Positions 59,211 through 64,000 of a stretch of DNA of 64,000 bases are shown piece by piece. The number at the start of each line of letters is the position of its first letter. The first letter of the stretch is position 1. The DNA is from a bacterium (GTDB lineage: Bacteria > Planctomycetota > UBA1135 > UBA2386), in NCBI GenBank assembly GCA_030432695.1, contig JAUILN010000022.1:62001-126000 (forward strand), given 5' to 3'. Both the position numbers and the translations under genes were made by a program. The notes below the pieces were generated by a model. That model was given only the letters and a program-made list of their open reading frames with translations, was not told the DNA's origin and searched no databases.

Positions 59211-61760
59211 ATGGACGCGCGCGAGCAGGCCCAGCCAATCCCGGAGGCGATCGCCTCCTACCGCATCCTCGGCCTGCTGGGCGAGGGCGGCATGGGCACG
59301 GTCTACCTCGCCGAGCAGAGCCGGCCGGTGCGCCGCGAGGTCGCGCTGAAGGTCATCAAGCTCGGCATGGACAGCGCACAGGTGCTGCAGCGCTTCGAGC
59401 TGGAGCGCCAGGCGCTGGCGCTGATGGAGCATCCGAACATCGCCAACGTGTTCGATGCCGGGACCACCGAGCTGGGGCAGCCGTACTTCGCGATGGAGTA
59501 CGTGCGGGGCGAGCCGATCCTCGAGTATGCCGACTCCCACGCCCTGTCGGTGAACGAGCGGCTGCGCCTGTTCCAGCAGGTCTGCAATGGCGTCCAGCAC
59601 GCGCACCTGAAGGGCGTGGTGCACCGCGACCTGACGCCGCGCAACGTGCTGGTCACCGAGCAGGACGGCGAGGCGCGCGCCAAGATCATCGACTTCGGGC
59701 TGGCGCGCGCGACCGACCAGGACCTCACCGACGGCACCGCGGTGACCCGCCAGGGCGAGATCTTCGGGACGCCGTTCTACATGAGTCCCGAGCAGATCGG
59801 GATCGACGGGCTCGACGTCGACACGCGCAGCGACATCTACACCCTCGGGGTGCTGCTGTTCGAGTTGCTGACCGGTGATCTGCCCTACGGGCGACCCGTA
59901 CAGAGTCCGGCGGCGATCCTGGAGCTGCGCCGCAAGCTCGAGCACGAGGATCCCTCGCGGCCGAGCACGGCATTGACGCGCGCCGCGACCGCGGTCGGGT
60001 TCACTCCGCCTCGCGGTGAAGAGCTCCGAACCCTCACGCGCCGCCTGCGCGGCGAGCTCGACTGGATCGTGATGAAGGCACTGGAGCGCGACCGCGACCG
60101 CCGCTACCAGACCGCCCAGGCCTTCGCCCAGGACATCCAACGCCACCTCGACGACGAGCCGGTGCTCGCCGGTCCGCCGAGCGCCGCCTACAAGCTGCGT
60201 AAGTTCGTCAGCCGCTATCGACTGCAGGTCGTGGCGGGTCTCCTGCTGATGCTCTCGCTGGTCGCCGGCGTGGTCGGCACCACCTGGTTCCTGTTCGAGG
60301 CGCGGGTGCAGGCGCGCATCGCCAAGGACAACGAGCAGCGCGCGCTGCAGGCCGCGGACGAGGCCGAACGCGAGCGGCAGCGCGCCGACCAGGAGGCGCG
60401 GGAGGCGCGGGGAGCACGCGAGGTCGCCGACCAGCGGGCCCGGGCCGAGCAGGAGGCGCGACGCCTGGCGCAGTCGGCGCTCGCCAAGTTCGAGCTGCTC
60501 GCCAACGTGGTGCTGCTCCGCGAGGCCGAGTCGACCGCCGAGCAGTTGTTCCCGCCGTGGCCGGAGCGGGTCGACGACCTGCGCGACTGGTTGAGGCGTG
60601 AGGGTGTGCCGCTGGAAGCAGTGCTCCCCGAGGTCCAGCAGAGCCTGGCGGAACTCCGCGAACGTGCGATTTCCGACTCCGCGCCCGAGTACCGGTTCGC
60701 CCAGGCCAACGACCAGTTCCTGCACGATACGACCGCGCGACTCGTTGCCGACCTGCAGGCCTTCGTCGATCCCGAGGCCGGTGCGCTGGAAGCGGTGCGC
60801 GCCCGGCTGGCCTGGGCAGAGTCGATCGAAGAGGCGAGCATCGGTCGTCACCGCGCGGCCTGGGACGCAGTGCGGGCTCGCATCGCCGCGGCCGACTCGG
60901 TCTACGCGGGCTTCGACGTCCCGCCCCAGCTCGGCCTGGTCCCGCTCGGCGCCAATCCGATCACCGGCCTCGAGGAATTCGTGCACCTCGCGTCCGCCGA
61001 TCCCGCCGCAGCCGTGCCGGCGATCGACGACGACGGGCTCGTCCAGATCGGCGCCGAGGCCGGCATCGTCTTCGTCCTGCTCCCGGCGGGCAGCATCGAG
61101 ATCGTCGGCGATCCGGCCGCGGGAACCGCGTCGGCGGGCGAGCGGCGCACCGTCGCGATCGAGCCGGTGTTCGTCGCGCGGCACGAGCTGACCCAGGCGC
61201 AGTGGCAGCGCCTGTCCCGCGGTGAGCGCCCGAGCTTCTACTTCGCCGGTCGGGAACTCGCGGCGGTGAAGACCGAGATCACCGCCTGCCACCCGGTCGA
61301 ACAGGTTTCCTGGCAGAGCTGCATCGAGTTGCTGACCCACTACGGCCTCGACCTGCCGACCGAGGCGCAGTGGGAGTACGCCTGCCGCGCCGGCACCACC
61401 ACGCCGTGGGCCAGCGGCGCCACCGCCGACACACTTTCCGGCTTCGGCAACGTCGCGGACCTGACCGCATCGCGCGTCGTCCCGCAGTGGTCGAGCGACC
61501 AGAGCGTCGACGACGGCCACGTGATCCACGCGCCGGTCGGCAGCTACGCCTTCAACCGCTTCGGTCTGCACGACGCCCACGGCAACGTGTGGGAGTGGTG
61601 CAGGGACGCGTTCGGCGACGGCGGCGCACGGGTGATGCGCGGCGGCAGCCACACCAACGCGCCCGACTTCGCGCGCTCGGGTCACCGCGGCTCGGCGCCG
61701 ATCGACACCCGGTCGAACAACCTCGGGGTTCGGGCGGTGCGGCGCGTCTACGGTCGGTGA
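59211..61760 (+). CDS. Ser/Thr kinase fused to a formylglycine-generating-enzyme-like domain
   Basis: 849 residues from the ATG at 59211 (a GTG eight codons earlier is possible). The kinase has GEGGMG (24-29), VALKVI with Lys47 and DFG (161-163), but the catalytic loop reads HRDLTPRN (138-145): the Lys normally after HRDL is Thr. This could lower activity or make it a pseudokinase. A transmembrane helix (LQVVAGLLLMLSLVAGVVGT) is followed by a long Glu/Arg/Ala coiled coil. The C-terminal ~230 residues form a SUMF1-like domain: FVLLPAGSIEIVGDP, LPTEAQWEYACRAG, FGLHDAHGNVWEWC, MRGGSH and VRAVRR. In other proteins this domain modifies sulfatases or binds ligands; here it should face outward. It likely senses rather than catalyses. 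Confidence 0.92.
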   Translation: MDAREQAQPIPEAIASYRILGLLGEGGMGTVYLAEQSRPVRREVALKVIKLGMDSAQVLQRFELERQALALMEHPNIANVFDAGTTELGQPYFAMEYVRGEPILEYADSHALSVNERLRLFQQVCNGVQHAHLKGVVHRDLTPRNVLVTEQDGEARAKIIDFGLARATDQDLTDGTAVTRQGEIFGTPFYMSPEQIGIDGLDVDTRSDIYTLGVLLFELLTGDLPYGRPVQSPAAILELRRKLEHEDPSRPSTALTRAATAVGFTPPRGEELRTLTRRLRGELDWIVMKALERDRDRRYQTAQAFAQDIQRHLDDEPVLAGPPSAAYKLRKFVSRYRLQVVAGLLLMLSLVAGVVGTTWFLFEARVQARIAKDNEQRALQAADEAERERQRADQEAREARGAREVADQRARAEQEARRLAQSALAKFELLANVVLLREAESTAEQLFPPWPERVDDLRDWLRREGVPLEAVLPEVQQSLAELRERAISDSAPEYRFAQANDQFLHDTTARLVADLQAFVDPEAGALEAVRARLAWAESIEEASIGRHRAAWDAVRARIAAADSVYAGFDVPPQLGLVPLGANPITGLEEFVHLASADPAAAVPAIDDDGLVQIGAEAGIVFVLLPAGSIEIVGDPAAGTASAGERRTVAIEPVFVARHELTQAQWQRLSRGERPSFYFAGRELAAVKTEITACHPVEQVSWQSCIELLTHYGLDLPTEAQWEYACRAGTTTPWASGATADTLSGFGNVADLTASRVVPQWSSDQSVDDGHVIHAPVGSYAFNRFGLHDAHGNVWEWCRDAFGDGGARVMRGGSHTNAPDFARSGHRGSAPIDTRSNNLGVRAVRRVYGR

Positions 61761-61775
61761 TTCGTGGCCACCGCG

Positions 61776-61808
61776 CTCGCCGAGCGGGCAACGGCCCGCT
61801 CGCGCGAG
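61776..61808. terminator. Strong bidirectional hairpin terminator between convergent genes
   Basis: CGAGCGGGC, a four-base AACG loop, then GCCCGCTCG: a perfect 9-bp stem (61781-61802), extended by CTCGC and GCGAG with one bulged C. It lies in the 70-base gap between the kinase/SUMF1 gene and the convergent beta-propeller gene. No T-run follows, as is usual at this GC content. Confidence 0.6.
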
Positions 61809-61830
61809 TCCAGCAGGCGGCGTCGTCCCA

Positions 61831-63237
61831 TCACCAGGTGCGGAACGAGGTGCGGTTCGCGAACTCCGGACCGTTGGGGCCCGACACGATCACCGCCTGC
61901 AGATACACGGCGATGTCGGCCAAGGCCGGATCGTTCGGGATCGCCAGCGGCACGCTGTAGGCACCAGCCTGGACCGGCAGCGACACCGGAGCGGGCAGCG
62001 CGATCAGCAGCGAGCCGACGAGGCCGGGGAAGGTCTGCGGAGCGGAGGTGCCGGCCGAGAACAGCGCCGACGAGGTCGTCGACGCGCCCGAGGTGAAGAA
62101 GTCGATGCTCAGGTTGCCGCCGAGCTGCGACGAGCCGGTGGTGGAGACCGACAGGGTCAGCGACTGCGGGTCCAGCGGGGACAGGCGGTTCACCGCCTCG
62201 ATGGCGTTCGGGGCGCTGTCGCCGTCGAGGTCGCCGAGCGGGTCGACGATCATCGCGTACTCGAACATCGTCGACAGCTGGTCCTGCGTACCGATCCCGG
62301 TCTCCGCGGGGACCTCCACGGTGCCGGTCGCGGGATCGACGCGATGGATCAGGCAGGGCGGGCAGGGCGCGCTGGTGCAGTTGAAGGTGACCCGATCGGT
62401 GACCCAGACGCGATTCAGGAAGTCGACCGAGACCCCCAGCGCGTCGGTGGTCGGCAGGGCAAAGCTATTCAGCTGGTTGCCGGCCGTGTCGTACTCGGCG
62501 AGGCTGCCGCTACGGTTGACGATCCAGAGATCGCCGTCGAGGTCCGGAGTGATGCCCGAGATCGAGCTGAAGCTCGTGGGGTACAGGTTCAGGAAATTGC
62601 CCTGGGCGTCGAACTCGGCGATGTCGCCGGAACCGTCTCCGATCACCCAGATGTGCGAAGGCTGGCTGGTCGTGAAGTCACGGTAGTCGGCGATGACGTC
62701 GACCGGCTGCATGTTGGTCGTCGTGCCGAACAGGTGGTTCGTCACGACGCCGGTCGTGCCATCGATGCGCGAGATGCTGGCCGGGGAGGTGCGGTGTGCG
62801 ATCCACTTGTTGCCGCCGTTGTCCACGCAGATCCCGAGCGGGGAGCCGGCCGACAACAGGTAGCTGTTCAGCGGGTTGCCGTTGGCATCGAATTCCTCGA
62901 CCGACGAGCCGCCGGACACCCACGCGTGACCCGCGGCATCGAACGCGATCGAGTAGGGGTTGCCGCTCGCGGCGGTGACCGGCGTCGCGATGCCGGTCGC
63001 CGGGTCGTAGATGTCGAAGGTCGGCATGATGTACCGCACCACCCAGACCTTGCCATCCGGCGCCTGGTGGGCACTGCGCAGGTTCACCGACAGGGTGACG
63101 GTGTTCAGGATGTTGCCGCCTGGATCGACCTGATGGAGGTCGTTGGTGCGGCGGCTCGCGACCCAGTAACTCTCCTGGGCGGTCAGAGCGGGAAGGGTGG
63201 CCAGGGTGGTGGCCAGAACGACGTTGGTGAAACGCAT
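61831..63237 (-). CDS. Exported beta-propeller protein, Vgb/NHL-like, with C-terminal module
   Basis: 468 residues with a signal peptide (MRFTNVVLATTLATLPALTA). A series of four-stranded units reads like a streptogramin-lyase/NHL propeller: APDGKVWVVRYIMPTFDIYD, YSIAFDAAGHAWVSGGSSV, LGICVDNGGNKWIAHRTSPA and TPDLDGDLWIVNRSGSLAEY. A DPLGDLDGDSAPN motif suggests calcium binding. The last 120 residues are the shared module (STTGSSQLGGNLSIDF at its start, VPLAIPNDPALADIAVYLQA near the end). Catalytic His residues of virginiamycin B lyase are not evident, so a binding role is more likely. It converges on the kinase/SUMF1 gene with a hairpin between. Confidence 0.83.
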   Translation of the reverse strand: MRFTNVVLATTLATLPALTAQESYWVASRRTNDLHQVDPGGNILNTVTLSVNLRSAHQAPDGKVWVVRYIMPTFDIYDPATGIATPVTAASGNPYSIAFDAAGHAWVSGGSSVEEFDANGNPLNSYLLSAGSPLGICVDNGGNKWIAHRTSPASISRIDGTTGVVTNHLFGTTTNMQPVDVIADYRDFTTSQPSHIWVIGDGSGDIAEFDAQGNFLNLYPTSFSSISGITPDLDGDLWIVNRSGSLAEYDTAGNQLNSFALPTTDALGVSVDFLNRVWVTDRVTFNCTSAPCPPCLIHRVDPATGTVEVPAETGIGTQDQLSTMFEYAMIVDPLGDLDGDSAPNAIEAVNRLSPLDPQSLTLSVSTTGSSQLGGNLSIDFFTSGASTTSSALFSAGTSAPQTFPGLVGSLLIALPAPVSLPVQAGAYSVPLAIPNDPALADIAVYLQAVIVSGPNGPEFANRTSFRTW

Positions 63238-63468
63238 GTAGGTGTTTCGTCGGAAAGGAAGCAGGGGCGTGCAGAGGGGGCTGGCGCGCGTCGGGGGGCT
63301 GCCTCGACACGGACCGGCCGCGCTCTGATGGCGCGCCGTGACTTCCCCCGAGAAATCCTGAAGGCGTCCGATTGGCGGTCCGCCTGCCCCGATCTGCTCC
63401 CTCGGGGAATCCGCGTGCCGAGGGTCGACCCGCGCGCGCCTGTTGCGAGGCGCGGCGAGCGAGGTCGA

Positions 63469-64000
63469 TCAGAGTGCCTGCAGGACGCCGCGGCAGGTCT
63501 GCGCGAGGTCGTAGCGGCTGGCCGCGGGGTTCCTGCGCTGGAGGACCCGATAGAGGCACTCCTCGTAGCGGCGCATCCCGGTCTCGATCAACTTCGACAC
63601 CCGGCGCGCGGTGAGCCCGTCCAGGCGGGCGGCGATCTCGCGCGGGAGGAGTTCCTGCTGGAAGCGGAGCCGTACCGTCTCGAACTGGAGGCGCTCCTCG
63701 GGGCGGCGTGACGTGCTTCCGAACTCCCGCATCGCTTCCCGTGCGATCTCGCGCGCCCAGCTCCGGTCGAAGGTGACCGACGGACGGTCCTGTCCGTGGT
63801 CGGGGCGGGCGTCCGCGTCGAGCAGCGGATCGCAGCGGCGTTGGCGCTCGAACTCCCGGGCCACGTTGCGGGTCACGGCGAAGAGATAGGCGCGGAAGCC
63901 GCCGTCACCTCCCGGCAGCACGCGCTCCAAGGCGCCGCCATGCTTGAAGCACTCCACGAATACGTCCTGCAGCGCGTCGTCGATGCGCGGCGCGTCGGAT
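63469..64000 (-). CDS. ECF-type sigma factor, 5' end outside window
   Basis: At least 177 codons; the open frame continues past the right edge (SDAPRIDDALQDVFVECFK), so an internal GTG at 63957 is not the true start. Region 2 appears in DDALQDVFVECFKHGG followed by GGFRAYLFAVTRNVAREFER; a divergent region 4 in FQQELLPREIAARLDGLTAR with RVSKLIETGMRRYEECLYRV. The insertion between them is basic with several Asp (DPLLDADARPDHGQDRP). It is a distant ECF factor; no kinase or anti-sigma gene is visible on the left side, where an exported propeller gene lies 231 bases downstream. Confidence 0.8.
   Translation of the reverse strand, partial: SDAPRIDDALQDVFVECFKHGGALERVLPGGDGGFRAYLFAVTRNVAREFERQRRCDPLLDADARPDHGQDRPSVTFDRSWAREIAREAMREFGSTSRRPEERLQFETVRLRFQQELLPREIAARLDGLTARRVSKLIETGMRRYEECLYRVLQRRNPAASRYDLAQTCRGVLQAL

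Noticed and set aside
59073..61685. An 870-residue minus-strand open frame
   Set aside because: It is antisense to the kinase/SUMF1 gene and has no recognisable domain; the sense frame carries clear motifs.
1..64000. tRNA, rRNA, CRISPR and transposase genes
   Set aside because: I looked for the usual tRNA arm signatures, regular short repeats and transposase domains and found none I could support.

Overview
The window is about 70% GC, densely coded and carries an accessory-rich stretch of a bacterial chromosome. The protein families point to Planctomycetota, probably one of the deep-branching marine lineages; this is inferred from family content, not from a marker gene. The evidence is giant secreted ELWxxDGT-repeat proteins, an ECF sigma factor fused to a transmembrane segment and peptidase-regulatory-like domains, three transmembrane Ser/Thr kinases (two of them paired with sigma factors), a BlaI/BlaR-like pair, and many secreted proteins ending in the same short C-terminal module. 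I saw no rRNA, tRNA, CRISPR array, transposase or phage gene.

Layout. Positions 1-11301 (minus strand) form a run of three ELWxxDGT surface proteins with the membrane-anchored sigma factor between them. Positions 11641-15206 hold an acidic secreted protein, an M56 metallopeptidase sensor and a BlaI-like repressor. Positions 15324-19457 hold two secreted proteins of unknown role and a lone HypF carboxy-terminal-domain-like protein. It is followed by a 210-base imperfect palindrome that ends exactly at the start codon of the first of two tandem paralogous secreted proteins (19734-25085). Positions 25098-41165 carry exported and envelope enzymes: a patatin/Omp85 lipase coupled to a GH29 fucosidase, a DUF374 acyltransferase, a di-haem peroxidase, an M1 aminopeptidase, a frameshifted exported protein and a metzincin protease.

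Positions 41291-48435 contain two sigma-factor/kinase pairs arranged head to head; one sigma gene has a promoter that predicts a leaderless transcript. Positions 48641-54537 are a tightly overlapping ABC export operon. Next come a NYN nuclease with two OST-HTH domains (54632-55738) and a sigma/membrane-protein operon that also carries a short exported protein (55788-57747). The right end holds an exported protein, a kinase fused to a formylglycine-enzyme-like domain, a beta-propeller protein, and a sigma factor cut by the window edge.

Working together: most genes either make secreted or envelope proteins or transmit signals across the inner membrane. Five sigma factors, three kinases and one BlaI/BlaR pair in 64 kb suggest local circuits tuning surface protein expression. 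Start codons were usually moved inward to the signal peptide or to an overlap with the preceding gene, because long spurious upstream extensions are common at this GC content.
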